Counted from the first letter of the stretch, positions 29,917-38,514 are shown. The stretch: 39,025 nucleotides of DNA from an uncultured Bacteroidales bacterium (GCA_905235995.1 CAJONI010000003.1:1-39025); one strand, 5' to 3'. Notes: generated from the letters alone by a model not told the origin. Program-made: numbers and translations.

Positions 29917-29946
29917 TTGCAAAATCCAAAAATTGCCTTACCTTTG
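29917..29946 (+). promoter_or_regulatory. tRNA-Ala promoter
   Basis: TTG at 29917-29919, exactly 19 bp, then TACCTTTG at 29939-29946. This is a full match to the Bacteroidota promoter. The tRNA begins 12 bases after the -7 box. Confidence 0.8.
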
Positions 29947-29957
29947 CAGTGTCGAAT

Positions 29958-30030
29958 GGGGTATTAGCTCAGTTGGTAGAGCGTTTGAATGGCATTCAAA
30001 AGGTCAGGAGTCCGATTCTCCTATACTCCA
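29958..30030 (+). tRNA. tRNA-Ala (anticodon GGC)
   Basis: A 73-nt cloverleaf. Acceptor GGGGTAT (29958-29964) pairs with ATACTCC (30023-30029), including one G-U pair, and the discriminator is A. The D arm reads AGCTCAGTTGGTAGAGC. Anticodon stem TTTGA/TCAAA encloses ATGGCAT, giving anticodon GGC for alanine GCC/GCU codons. CCA is not encoded. The tRNA's 3' acceptor strand starts the downstream inverted repeat. Confidence 0.94.
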
Positions 30031-30080
30031 CAGAAATAAAAAGCAGCCCGAGGGCTGCTTTTTTGATTTCTGTGGAGTAT
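30023..30080 (+). terminator. Terminator after tRNA-Ala whose outer stem mirrors the tRNA 3' end
   Basis: The left arm (30023-30049) runs from the tRNA acceptor strand ATACTCC through CACAGAAAT to AAAAAGCAGCCC. The right arm (30052-30080) is its complement with a 2-nt bulge, ending GTGGAGTAT. The inner GCAGCCC-GA-GGGCTGC followed by TTTTTT is a standard intrinsic terminator. The outer 15 bp would pair with the tRNA's own 3' end if transcribed through. Confidence 0.8.
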
Positions 30081-30213
30081 GGCGCTGCAAGCAGCGCCTT
30101 CCTTACCGAGGGGGCGGACCCCCTCGGGCTCCCCTGAGCGCTTCGCGCGAAATAAAAAGCAGCCCAGGGGCTGCTTTTTTGATTTCTGTGGAGTATGGCG
30201 CTGCAAGCAGCGC
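30033..30213. repeat. 65-bp direct duplication carrying a bidirectional terminator
   Basis: Positions 30033-30097 and 30149-30213 are 65-bp copies that differ only at the two loop bases (GA versus AG). Each holds AAAAAGCAGCCC/GGGCTGCTTTTTT, the mirrored tRNA tail GTGGAGTAT, and a GGCGCTGC-AA-GCAGCGC hairpin. The first serves tRNA-Ala. The second, read leftward, lies just past the rubredoxin stop and can end that transcript. Between them is the hairpin CCGAGGGGG-CGGA-CCCCCTCGG (30106-30127). Confidence 0.8.
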
Positions 30214-30219
30214 TGATTC

Positions 30220-30378
30220 CTACGCTTCGTTGAATTCATCTTTGCCGACACCGCAGAGAGGGCAGACCCAGTCGGCGGGAAGTTCTTCGAAAGGAGTTCC
30301 GGGAGCGATGCCTGCATCAGGATCGCCAGCTGCGGGATCGTATTCATAACCGCAGACGCCACATACGTATTTTTTCAT
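30220..30378 (-). CDS. Rubredoxin (canonical)
   Basis: A 52-residue rubredoxin, a single-iron electron carrier in the cytoplasm. Both knuckles are standard: [10 protein letters not shown] (Cys6, Cys9) and CPLCG (Cys39, Cys42). [15 protein letters not shown] lies between. Length and residues match classical anaerobe rubredoxins. The start MKKYVC at 30378 lies 24 bp after the dehydratase stop, so it may share that transcript; no good TAnnTTTG box is seen in the gap. It contrasts with the CxC variant at 4703-4858. A terminator in the 65-bp repeat follows. Confidence 0.93.
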   Translation of the reverse strand: MKKYVCGVCGYEYDPAAGDPDAGIAPGTPFEELPADWVCPLCGVGKDEFNEA

Positions 30379-30402
30379 GGTCAAAAAAGATTGATTAATT
30401 AA

Positions 30403-32447
30403 TTAATTATTTTCGTTGATTTCCAGTAATTTATCGCCCTCCCCCATTTCAGAATCCAGCACCTCGTAGGGAGAGTTGTTGCTCTTGTATTCGGGCACTA
30501 TCTGCTTCATCTTCCGCACCGTAGCCATATTGTCGTAGTGCTTGGCAATCTCCACCAGCTCATCGACCTCGCGCGACACCTCGTCGAAATCGTACTCTCG
30601 CACCTGCGCTATCCTTATCTTCTCATGGAAGGTCGGCTTGGTGCCCTCCATCTCGTTGAGCACCTCCTCGTAGAGTTTTTCGCCCTCGCGCAGGCCGGTG
30701 AACTTTATCTCCACATCCTTCGCGCCCGAAAGCGCTATCATGCGCCTCGCCAGGTCGGCTATCTTCACGGGCTGGCCCATGTCGAACACGAAGATCTCAC
30801 CTCCGTTGCCCTTCGTGCCGGCTTCCAGCACGAGCTTGCAGGCCTCGGGTATCAGCATGAAGAAGCGCACTATGTCCTCGTGCGTCACCGTCACTGGGCC
30901 TCCCTGCTTGATCTGCTCGCGGAAGAGCGGAATCACTGAGCCGTTGGATCCCAGCACGTTGCCGAAACGCGTGGTCACGAACTGGGTGTAGTCGGGAGAC
31001 ACTTTTTTTCCGCCGACGCCGCTGACCTGCTCCTTGCGCTTTTCCAGCGCGTCCATCTTGAGCTTGCGGTCGAGGCTCTGCACGTAGATCTCGCAGATGC
31101 GCTTGCTGCAGCCCATCACGTTGGTGGGTTCACGGCTTTGTCGGTGGAGATCATCACGAATTTCTTCACCCCGTATTTCACGCTGAGGTCGGCCAGGATG
31201 CGGGTCCCCTGGATGTTGTCGAGCACAGCCTCGCTGGGGTTGTCTTCCATCATGGGCACGTGCTTGTAGGCTGCGGCGTGGAACACGTATTCGGGACGGT
31301 AGCTCTCGAAGATGTATTGCATGCGGGTCCTGCGGTCGACGCTCGTGACGACTGTCTGGGCGGGAACGTCGGGGAATTCGCGGGCCATCATCAGCCTGAG
31401 GTCGTGCTGCGGAGTCTCGGCCTGGTCGATGAGCATCATGCTGGCAGGCTTGAACGCGGCCACCTGGCGCACTATCTCCAAGCCTATGCTGCCGGCGGAG
31501 CCGGTTATCATCACGCGCTTGCCTTCGAGCTGCTCGCCCACCGACTTCAGGTCGACCCTGATCTGCGAGCGGGGCAGCAGGTCCTCCACGCTCACCTCGT
31601 GCATCTGCATGTTCGACACCTCCTCTTCGGAGAGTTCGCCGTTGCGTATGCTCGCCTCCCTGGCCTGCTGGCCCATGAATATCTTGCACCCGGCGGCTAT
31701 GGCTATGTCCTGTATCTTCTGGTTTTCACGGAACTCATTGACCCTCAGCGGGCTCACAAGGATTGCCTGGATACGGCGCTTACGGATGATCTCGGCGAGG
31801 TCCTGGTCGAGGGTGTAGACGGGCACGCCCATCAGCTGCATGTCCCTGATGCGGCGCTCGTGGGTGATGAAGCCCCTGAGATCAAACTGCTTGGGCTCCT
31901 GGGAACGGATGGACTTGGCTACACCTATCCCGCCGGTCAGCGCTCCGTAGATGAGCGCGCGCATGGCCTTTGAGTCATAGTTCACCGAGTCGTAGAGCAG
32001 TTTCACCATCACACGCACCCCCCACATGGCCAGCGTGCCTATGCCGGCTGCGGCAAGGAGTTCCATGGGAGACATCGCCCATAGGCTCTCGACGTCCAGA
32101 TATCTGAAGATATAGTATGACACGACGGCCAGGGCCAGGGTGACGATATTGGCCTGGGCCACTTTCAGCAGGTCGACGAAGCTGGAGTAGCGCACCACGC
32201 CCGAATAGGTCTTGAAGATGCGGGCGCCCACCAGGCTCAGGGCTGCGATGTAGAGAGCGTCATAGAAAACCGCGACGTGGTTTTCGTACATGACGGCCGA
32301 ACGGTTGCTGAGCCAATATGTAAACAGGCATGACAGGAAGACTATCAGGACGTCCAGCATTATGAGAGCCCAATAGGGCAGCACCCTCTTGCTGAAATAC
32401 CATCCCGACAATCTCCTCAGCAGGCTCCCATCTCGGACAGAACTCAT
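30403..32447 (-). pseudogene. FlaA1/CapD-type nucleotide-sugar dehydratase, split by a one-base frameshift
   Basis: If repaired this would be a 681-residue membrane enzyme. Four N-terminal transmembrane helices (for example LPYWALIMLDVLIVFLSCLF) lead to a CoA-binding-like domain (ALIYGALTGGIGVAKSIRSQ). The SDR dehydratase domain follows: GKRVMITGSAGSIGLEIVRQ, HAAAYKHVPMMEDNP, STDKAVNP. The first frame then ends at a TGA at 31116. The family sequence continues in another frame as TNVMGCSKRICEIY, NVLGSNGSVIPLFREQI and FTGLREGEKLYEE to the stop at 30403. One base is missing in the CCC-ACC run near 31126-31128. The family converts UDP-GlcNAc-type sugars to 4-keto-6-deoxy forms for glycans. The MxxxK in place of YxxxK is normal in this subfamily. 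It is either a real mutation or an assembly error. Confidence 0.85.
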
Positions 32448-32471
32448 AATTGCGTACAGTTTTTTCTCTTT

Positions 32472-32501
32472 CAAAGTTAAGCAGAAATAACTGAAGCACA
32501 A
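32472..32501 (-). promoter_or_regulatory. Promoter of the dehydratase gene
   Basis: On the minus strand TTG (complement of 32499-32501), exactly 19 bp, then TAACTTTG (complement of 32472-32479). The ATG at 32447 lies 24 bp downstream. Confidence 0.75.
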
Positions 32502-32590
32502 AAATTTTTATAGTCCAAATCGGTTCATTTTTTTATTTGGCCCTTTTTGCGGAAAAAGCCTTAACTTTACTCTAAGATTTTACTTGGGGC

Positions 32591-33166
32591 ATGGATATCG
32601 AGAAGCATCCGTTCGAGCCGTTTCTTCCGCCCGGGGCGCGCATACTGTTCCTCGGCAGCTTCCCGCCGCCGGAGCGCCGATGGTGCATGCCGTTCTACTA
32701 CCCGAATTGGATCAACGATTTCTGGCGGATCATGGGGCTGCTCTTCTTTGAGGACAAGGACCACTTCTGCCGGCCGGCCGAGAAGCGCTTCGACGAGGCC
32801 GAGATCAGGCTTTTTTGCGAGCTCGAAGGCCTGGCTTTCTACGATACGGCCTGCGAAGTGCGGCGGCTCCGCGACAACGCCTCCGACGCCTTCCTCGAAG
32901 TGGTAAAGCCGACAAATATCCCTGATTTACTGCACAATATACCGCTTTGTAACAACCTTGTTACAACAGGCGAGAAGGCCACATCCGTCATTTCCAAGAC
33001 CTTCGACTGCCCAATTCCGCCGGTCGGCGGCAGCGTCCCGCTCGAGATCCCGGGTCAAGGCCCAATCCGCTTCTGGCGCATGCCCTCGACCTCCCGCGCC
33101 TACCCCCTCCCCCTCCATCAAAAAGCCGAATTCTACCGGCGGCTGTTCGACTCACTCCGAAGATGA
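32591..33166 (+). CDS. Uracil-DNA-glycosylase-family-like protein
   Basis: A 191-residue protein of the UDG-like superfamily common in Bacteroidota. ARILFLGSFPPPERRWCMPF then YYPNWINDFWRI matches the strand and catalytic loop region, where canonical enzymes have GxxPG and a following aromatic. LAFYDTACEVRRLRDNASDA and VVTTGEKA-like (LVTTGEKATSVISKTF) form the core strands. FWRMPSTSRAYPLPLHQKAE corresponds to the MPSTSAR DNA-contact loop. Substrate specificity is unproven. A weak -7 box TAACTTTA lies at 32562-32569. The 3' end overlaps the convergent fimbrillin gene by 15 bases. Confidence 0.65.
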   Translation: MDIEKHPFEPFLPPGARILFLGSFPPPERRWCMPFYYPNWINDFWRIMGLLFFEDKDHFCRPAEKRFDEAEIRLFCELEGLAFYDTACEVRRLRDNASDAFLEVVKPTNIPDLLHNIPLCNNLVTTGEKATSVISKTFDCPIPPVGGSVPLEIPGQGPIRFWRMPSTSRAYPLPLHQKAEFYRRLFDSLRR

Positions 33167-35377
33167 ATCTCGGACGAGACGGCACGAGTAGTAGTAGGTT
33201 TCCTTTTCGATACTGTTGGCAGGATTGACACTGGACGAGTGGAAGGACAGCATATAACCTATGGACCAGCTGCTAGTACTCGACCTATAATACCCTTCCT
33301 CGCCACCAGCGTACCAGTTGCCAATGTAGCAGAAGCCGGACGCAGGGAGAAATACGCAACCCTGATTCAGGTAGGCTTCAAGTTCGGAGCCGGTCACGCC
33401 AGTCGTACAGGTGGTGTTGTTGATGCCGGACAGCGCCTTGCCGGTGATGGTGAGGCTGTCGGGGAAGAGCAGCAGGCCGACGGGAGTGCTTGAGCCGGCA
33501 TGTGCGACGCCCGTTAGCTCGACGATGGCATACTTGGAACCACTGTTGCCGTTGACCGTGGAGCCGGCACGGGAAGTGCCGGGATATTCACCGGTAGTAA
33601 TGGTGCACCAGTCGGCTCGCGTCGGCATCCGCCAGTCGTCATAACCTCCATACGAAACTCCGGAGACGCCTTGGCATTCGTTCCAGTTGAAATAGTAGCT
33701 ACCGCCGACAGCGCCGTATGTGGTGCCGTAAGAATCGAGGTTCCAGTCTGGATCCTTGATGACGAATCCCGAGCCGTCATGGTATAGAGGAGCATTGGCG
33801 ATATACAGGTTTCCGAACTTGAAGAAGGATGGCTTCCTGGCCACGGTGATGGTGGATGTTCCTGAAAGCAGAACGCTCTGGCCTCCGATGTGGCTTGTCC
33901 ATGAACCGGTTATAGTGACGTCGTGGGCGGATTCCGTATCCTCGTTGGTCCCGGTCACCAGGCCTGAGGCGTTGACGGAAGCGTATGTGGAACCTCCGTC
34001 GGACCACGTCGGCATCAACGTGGCGCAGGTGGACCAGTCGCCCCATCCTCCGGCCACGCCGCCGGACCAGGTGCGGGTGCGGTGCTGCAGGAAGGCCGAG
34101 AGCTGCTGCGTCCCGGAAGCCGATATGCTTGCCGATGAAGGCGATACGAAAAGCTGATAGCCGTATTCGGTCCTGTCCTTGGATACATATGACACCGTAT
34201 ATGTCGACCCGCTCCTGGTCACGGTGACATAATAGTCGGCCGACGAATATGTGACGGCCGACCCGTAGGTACCTGAATGGTAAGTAAGCTGCTCATAGGC
34301 ACCGCTGCCGCCCGGGCGCCAGAACACCGGCTGGCCGGAAGCCAGGGTGAAGTCCGTGCCCACGCGCGTCACGACGTTGCCGTCGGCATAGAACCAGGTC
34401 TTTGCCGTGTCGGACCAGTCCTCGACGCCCGCCATCACGCTTATCTCGTTGCCGGCACTTATCTCGATCGCGTAAACATGTTTCTTGCCCATCTCCCAGG
34501 AGCCGGAATTCGTATGGGTATACGATTTCGAAGTCGCGACACCGCCGCTCCATTCCTTGTAGTTGATGGTGAAGTCCACCGCGCCCTGAGGGGGAAGCAT
34601 GATGCCGTCGCCGAGGGCCGCTGCGGAGGTGGTCAGGCCCTGCGAGGAGATGCCCGGCACCTCCGCTCCGTCGTAAGGGTCGCCGAGGCTCCACGACATC
34701 GTGCCGATCTCGCTGCCGGAGCGGGTCACGATGCAAGTACCTCCGTAATAGGCGCTTGCCAGGGTGATGCTCTCGATGGTGATGCCGTTGCCTCCGCCAT
34801 GGGACATGTCGGGGCAGCGTCCGGTGAACGATACCAGGGCCAGGGCGTGCTTGAAGGCAATGCCGGGCTTGGAAGAGGGAGAGTACGAACATCCGGCGGC
34901 GGCACCGAAGAGGATGTCGTCCTGGACGGTGCGGTTGCGGCCCGTTGCGTCCGTGCCTACGGTGAACGTCATCTGATAGGACGCGTTGGTGTTCCAGGAA
35001 ACGCTTGGCGTGAGGTCGGGGCAGGAATATGCCAGGAAATCGAGCGTGCCTTCCTGCGGCCAGTACTCGGCGCTTCCGGCCTCCCATCCCCCGGCGGTCT
35101 CGTCATAGGAAAACTCTATGCCGGAGAAGTAGGTCGAGGAAGAGGAGCTGGCATATGCCGACACGACCATCGGCCGGGAAGTGGGGAACGTTGTCCCCAC
35201 AAGCGGAGCCTTGGTGTCAGAGGACACCGTAACCTGCTGTGCGGCAAGGACCAGGGGGTCGTTGGAAGGAACCGCCTGCCGGGGGTATTCCTCGACACAC
35301 GACACGAAGGGAAGGACCGCCGTGGCGAGACACAGCAGGAATGCCGGGAGGCTTGCGCGATCGATCAGCCTGTTCAT
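33152..35377 (-). CDS. Large fimbrillin-like lipoprotein with C-terminal Fib_succ_major domain
   Basis: A 741-residue surface protein. The signal peptide has lipobox FVSC (Cys27). Residues about 45-330 are a fimbrillin (Mfa-like) region: YWPQEGTLDFLAYSCPDLTP, IAFKHALALVSFTGRCP, KHVYAIEISAGNEISV then GVEDWSD. A Big2-like Ig domain follows (QLFVSPSSASISASGTQQLS; VNASGLVTGTNEDTESAH). The C-terminus (about 545-741) is a Fibrobacter succinogenes major domain: SYGGYDDWRMPTRADWCTIT, LLLFPDSLTITG, FLPASGFCYIGNWYAGGEEG and ending YYYSCRLVRD. It looks like a tip or adhesive subunit at the end of the fimbria-like operon. ATGA overlap links it to the preceding fimbrillin gene. Ser/Thr/Gly-rich composition fits an extracellular protein. 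Confidence 0.83.
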   Translation of the reverse strand: MNRLIDRASLPAFLLCLATAVLPFVSCVEEYPRQAVPSNDPLVLAAQQVTVSSDTKAPLVGTTFPTSRPMVVSAYASSSSSTYFSGIEFSYDETAGGWEAGSAEYWPQEGTLDFLAYSCPDLTPSVSWNTNASYQMTFTVGTDATGRNRTVQDDILFGAAAGCSYSPSSKPGIAFKHALALVSFTGRCPDMSHGGGNGITIESITLASAYYGGTCIVTRSGSEIGTMSWSLGDPYDGAEVPGISSQGLTTSAAALGDGIMLPPQGAVDFTINYKEWSGGVATSKSYTHTNSGSWEMGKKHVYAIEISAGNEISVMAGVEDWSDTAKTWFYADGNVVTRVGTDFTLASGQPVFWRPGGSGAYEQLTYHSGTYGSAVTYSSADYYVTVTRSGSTYTVSYVSKDRTEYGYQLFVSPSSASISASGTQQLSAFLQHRTRTWSGGVAGGWGDWSTCATLMPTWSDGGSTYASVNASGLVTGTNEDTESAHDVTITGSWTSHIGGQSVLLSGTSTITVARKPSFFKFGNLYIANAPLYHDGSGFVIKDPDWNLDSYGTTYGAVGGSYYFNWNECQGVSGVSYGGYDDWRMPTRADWCTITTGEYPGTSRAGSTVNGNSGSKYAIVELTGVAHAGSSTPVGLLLFPDSLTITGKALSGINNTTCTTGVTGSELEAYLNQGCVFLPASGFCYIGNWYAGGEEGYYRSSTSSWSIGYMLSFHSSSVNPANSIEKETYYYSCRLVRDSSSE

Positions 35378-36573
35378 ATATACAGGGCTGCCTCGGGCTG
35401 CTCTATCCAGTTGTCGACGGTGACGGTGGCGAAGCGGATCACTGCTCCCTCGAGGATAGGATCCAGTTCGGCGTCTCCGTCGTCGGTGTTCTGCTCAAAG
35501 TATCCGCCGCCGGCAAGGTCGATGGTGTAGGTGTACTGCTTGCCGGGGGCCCAGCTGAGGGCCACTGGCCAGATGGCCCATACCTTCGACTGGATGACGG
35601 TACCTGCGGACTGCATGGTCGAGCCGTCCCACGTTGCGTCGGCGTTGTTGTAGATGATGATCTCGGCCGCGATGTAACTGCCGTTCACAAGGGCGTTTTC
35701 AGCTGTGGATGAGTACGCCGACGCGGCTGTTGTGGTCTGCGGGATGAGTATCATCTCGCCCGTGAGCTGCGAGGCGCTGGAGCTGCCGGCCTTGACGTTC
35801 ACGGCGCTGGCGGTGAAGTCCGAGGTGTAGTGGTTCGTGGCCAGCGCGTCGGTATTGGCGCTCCACATGCCGGCATCGAGGGTACCTGCACCATTGGTGG
35901 CAGCGGCATACGGGTTGTTCTCGTTGCCGTTGTAGGTAAACACGGCGGCGGTGTCGAGATAGCCGACCCTCCAGCCCGAGACGGTGAAGTCAAGGCTTTC
36001 GGAGGTGTTCAGGACCTTCACGACAATCTTGCTCATCGCATGGCGGAAGTTCAGCGGAGCGGCACCTGCGATGGAGCCGGCGTTTGCACCGGCGCGGCTA
36101 AGGCCAAGGTTGCAGGCATACAGCAGGTCGGTCTGGGTATCCGGAGAACAGCTCGCGTCGGCGGCGGGGCTCACCCAGAAGGTGCGGTAGTCCCGCTTGG
36201 CGATGGTCGCGTCGCCGGTGTTCCAGGTGCCTGAGGCGTTCTTGAACGCATAGGCGTAGAAGTCCAGGTTGTTGGCGGGCCAATAGTATTTGTTCGCGGA
36301 GTTGTAGACCAATGGAGTGCCGCTGCCGGTGAAGGTCACTGCGCTGAAATACGGGGTGTCGTAGGAATCGCCCGCCTGGGCGACCTCGTTGAACGCCTCG
36401 ACGACGAAGCACTCAAGGCCGGACGCGACGATGTCCTGCGCCTTGGTCTGCATTCCGGCCGTAGCGGTGAAGCTGATGGCCTTGCCGGCTGAGTTGAACT
36501 GAGTGACCTCGTTGAGTTCGCAGCTGGTGATTGCCATCACGATTGCTGCCATTGCAAGAATAGACTTCTTCAT
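35374..36573 (-). CDS. Fimbrillin family lipoprotein (Mfa-like)
   Basis: A 399-residue fimbrillin. The signal peptide MKKSILAMAAIVMAITSC has lipobox ITSC (Cys18). The N-terminal domain carries AISFTATAGMQTKAQDIV, the usual start of the mature subunit, with KYYWPANNLDFYAYAF. The middle APLNFRHAMSKIVVKVLNTS is the most recognisable fimbrillin phrase. The C-terminal domain reads LTGEMILIPQTTT and then LSWAPGKQYTYTIDLAGGGY, ending VTVDNWIEQ. Bacteroidales fimbrillins are lipidated, exported, cleaved by an Arg/Lys protease and polymerised by strand exchange. It follows the DUF5119 gene after 57 bp and couples to the large tip-like protein by ATGA overlap. Confidence 0.86.
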   Translation of the reverse strand: MKKSILAMAAIVMAITSCELNEVTQFNSAGKAISFTATAGMQTKAQDIVASGLECFVVEAFNEVAQAGDSYDTPYFSAVTFTGSGTPLVYNSANKYYWPANNLDFYAYAFKNASGTWNTGDATIAKRDYRTFWVSPAADASCSPDTQTDLLYACNLGLSRAGANAGSIAGAAPLNFRHAMSKIVVKVLNTSESLDFTVSGWRVGYLDTAAVFTYNGNENNPYAAATNGAGTLDAGMWSANTDALATNHYTSDFTASAVNVKAGSSSASQLTGEMILIPQTTTAASAYSSTAENALVNGSYIAAEIIIYNNADATWDGSTMQSAGTVIQSKVWAIWPVALSWAPGKQYTYTIDLAGGGYFEQNTDDGDAELDPILEGAVIRFATVTVDNWIEQPEAALYI

Positions 36574-36630
36574 GCTGAAAATGGATTTAAAAGGGTTAGG
36601 AATAGTTATGATATGTATTGGTATTCAGGG

Positions 36631-37602
36631 TTATTCGGGAGACATGCTCAGGTCTATTTCCACCCCCACCCAGTCGTCAACGGACGGGTGGAAGCCGGAG
36701 TCGGCATTCACGGGTACCGGAATGGGCACGCCGCCGATGACTACGACCGTCATCAGGCGGCGGTTTTCATCAAACGGGGCGTTGCGGAGGATGTCGGTAA
36801 TATCCTGCACGCAATACCACTTGGTGCCGTTATTCAGGTACACGTAGGTTACAAGATGGTTTCTGGGATAAGTTCCCTCATGCTCAGGACACAGCCCGAA
36901 CGAAACGATGCGCGCCACGAGAGTCGAATCCTCCGGCGAGTACATGTAGAACGCATGTGTTGCTGGCTCAGTCAGAGGAATGCCTGAAGCGCAGTCCACC
37001 CCCGATGCCAGACCCGAGAGGCATCCTCCGAACCGCGTGGCCCATGCGAGGTTCGGAACTCCCCTGATGACCAGCTCTATCTCAATGGTGCGGGGCTCCA
37101 TCTCCACGGTCTGCTCCTTGGGGTCGGCGTTGGCCGGCATGTACATCGGAGCTCCCAGGGCGAACCAGAACAGGTCGGGTTCCAGGATGACGGGCTCGTT
37201 CTCCGAGGCCTTGGTCCGGGGCATCGCGCCGCCGCCGGCCATCCCGGTCGCCTTCTGGATGGAGGTCACGCGGGTGGTGGCCACATAGTTGTCGGGCCGG
37301 TCGTCGGAGATGAACTGTATCGTACAGGTTGCGTTGAACGCCACCGGCGTCCACGTCCCCGGGTTGACACGTACATATCCTCCGTCCTTTGAAAGCTCGA
37401 AGCGTACGATACCCGCCTCCCCCACCTGATGCATGACGGTCATCATGTAGGCCACCTCGGCGTAGGGAGCCTTGCTCCAGTCGAAGGTCAGGTGACCCTT
37501 GCCGGCATAGTCGAAATCGTATTCGAGGGGTTTATATTCGCAGGAAGAGGCCGAAAGCAGGATGGCCACAGCAAACGTCAGGCGCAGAACTATCTTCCCC
37601 AT
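36631..37602 (-). CDS. DUF5119 lipoprotein (fimbrial accessory / anchor candidate)
   Basis: A 323-residue lipoprotein: signal peptide with lipobox SSC (Cys21) followed by EYKPLEYDFDYAGKGHLTFD then WSKAPYAEVAYMM, a DUF5119 hallmark. Further family segments are FNATCTIQFISDDRPDNYVA, and ELVIRGVPNLAWATRFGGCL then SGLASGV, close to FimB/Mfa2-type anchor proteins. The end reads VPIPVPVNADSGFHPSVDDW. Members occur with DUF3575 and fimbrillin genes, as here, and are thought to anchor or assemble the fimbria. It starts 4 nt after the DUF3575 stop. Confidence 0.85.
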   Translation of the reverse strand: MGKIVLRLTFAVAILLSASSCEYKPLEYDFDYAGKGHLTFDWSKAPYAEVAYMMTVMHQVGEAGIVRFELSKDGGYVRVNPGTWTPVAFNATCTIQFISDDRPDNYVATTRVTSIQKATGMAGGGAMPRTKASENEPVILEPDLFWFALGAPMYMPANADPKEQTVEMEPRTIEIELVIRGVPNLAWATRFGGCLSGLASGVDCASGIPLTEPATHAFYMYSPEDSTLVARIVSFGLCPEHEGTYPRNHLVTYVYLNNGTKWYCVQDITDILRNAPFDENRRLMTVVVIGGVPIPVPVNADSGFHPSVDDWVGVEIDLSMSPE

Positions 37603-37606
37603 GGTG

Positions 37607-38203
37607 CTAACGGTTTTTGGATGGACGCAGCAGCCATACCAGCGTCACTCCGCCCTGGGTCGGGCCGATCCAGCGGCGGTTGAGCGTCTCTTTCCAGACA
37701 TAGTATCCGTATTCCGGGTCGTAGCGCTCGAAGCGCCCGCCCATGTACCCCACGCCCAGGTGAAGGTCCAGACGCAGGTTTTCTGCTATCTTGAAGGCGT
37801 ATCCATATTCCAGGCCCGCGGCCCACTGCCATGAGGCAGCCTGCTCGCCGCGCCCCCCGAACTCGAAGTCATAGGTCAGGACCTGGCCGTAGAGGCCGAC
37901 GTGGTGTCCGCAGAGACGGTCCTTCGCCTTCATCGGGAAATATCTCCTCAGGGTCAGGACCCCGCCGTAGGTCTGCCAGTAGTAGTGCGGCTCGTCCTTC
38001 GCCCACCAGGCGTAATGCCACGTCGCCGAGAGCGACCAGCGGCCCATCGGGAACTCGATGCCGAGGTTCGGCGTGAGGCCCGCGTCGTAGAGCAGGTTCG
38101 TTGTCAGGGCGGGGGCCCAGCTCTCATCCTTTTCCGAGGAAGCAGCAAGGGGCGGCGACGACAGGCCGAGAAGCAGCAGCGATGAGAGCAGGACGAGTTT
38201 CAT
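37607..38203 (-). CDS. DUF3575 outer-membrane protein, first gene of the fimbria-like operon
   Basis: A 198-residue exported protein. The signal peptide MKLVLLSSLLLLGLSSPPLA is followed by ALTTNLLYDAGLTPNLGIEF then PMGRWSLSATWHYAWW, the DUF3575 core. It continues LTLRRYFPMKAKDRLCGHHV, AAGLEYGYAFKIAENLRLDL, then HLGVGYMGGRFERYDPEYGY. It is probably a small beta-barrel in the outer membrane. It heads the order DUF3575, DUF5119, fimbrillin, large fimbrillin, a set repeated in many Bacteroidales. Its leader is unusually long, about 240 nt. Confidence 0.87.
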   Translation of the reverse strand: MKLVLLSSLLLLGLSSPPLAASSEKDESWAPALTTNLLYDAGLTPNLGIEFPMGRWSLSATWHYAWWAKDEPHYYWQTYGGVLTLRRYFPMKAKDRLCGHHVGLYGQVLTYDFEFGGRGEQAASWQWAAGLEYGYAFKIAENLRLDLHLGVGYMGGRFERYDPEYGYYVWKETLNRRWIGPTQGGVTLVWLLRPSKNR

Positions 38204-38479
38204 ATATTGGAACCATATTCGTTGGACACTGCAGTCCGGGCTATGGCAGCTGTGTCCCTAAGACCGGACACAGTGATGCCAGGATGGAGGTGCAGCAGGA
38301 TTTAAGATTGCGTTCTTTGGGGATCGCTCCTTGGAGGTCGCAGTGCTAGTCGAGATCAGGGTACCCGACAGTGAGGGGAAGCTTTCGCTGAGGCCGTTTC
38401 TTAGTCAGTAATGCTTGACAAATCGAAACGTATAAATTGTCTTTCTGCGCAAAAATAACAAATTTAAAACCAAAAGCAA
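38204..38479 (-). promoter_or_regulatory. Promoter and long leader of the fimbria-like operon
   Basis: On the minus strand TTG (complement of 38477-38479), exactly 19 bp, then TATTTTTG (complement of 38450-38457). Transcription should start near 38443, leaving about 240 nt before the ATG at 38203. No gene is seen in the leader. It contains the hairpin CTGTGTCC (38250-38257) with GGACACAG (38264-38271) and a smaller GGAC-GTCC stem near 38224-38237. A regulatory leader is possible. I find no strong inverted repeats flanking the promoter of the invertible type. Confidence 0.65.
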
Positions 38480-38514
38480 CAATTTATTAACAAACTAAGG
38501 TGAAATAATTCCAA

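Noticed and set aside
31121-31128. Programmed -1 frameshift in the dehydratase gene
   Set aside because: No X-XXY-YYZ slippery heptamer in frame and no obvious stimulatory structure; the family is not known for it.
38204-38514. Invertible (phase-variable) promoter of the fimbria-like operon
   Set aside because: Only a 6-bp TTGGAA/TTCCAA match flanks the promoter region; no long inverted repeat or invertase gene is present.
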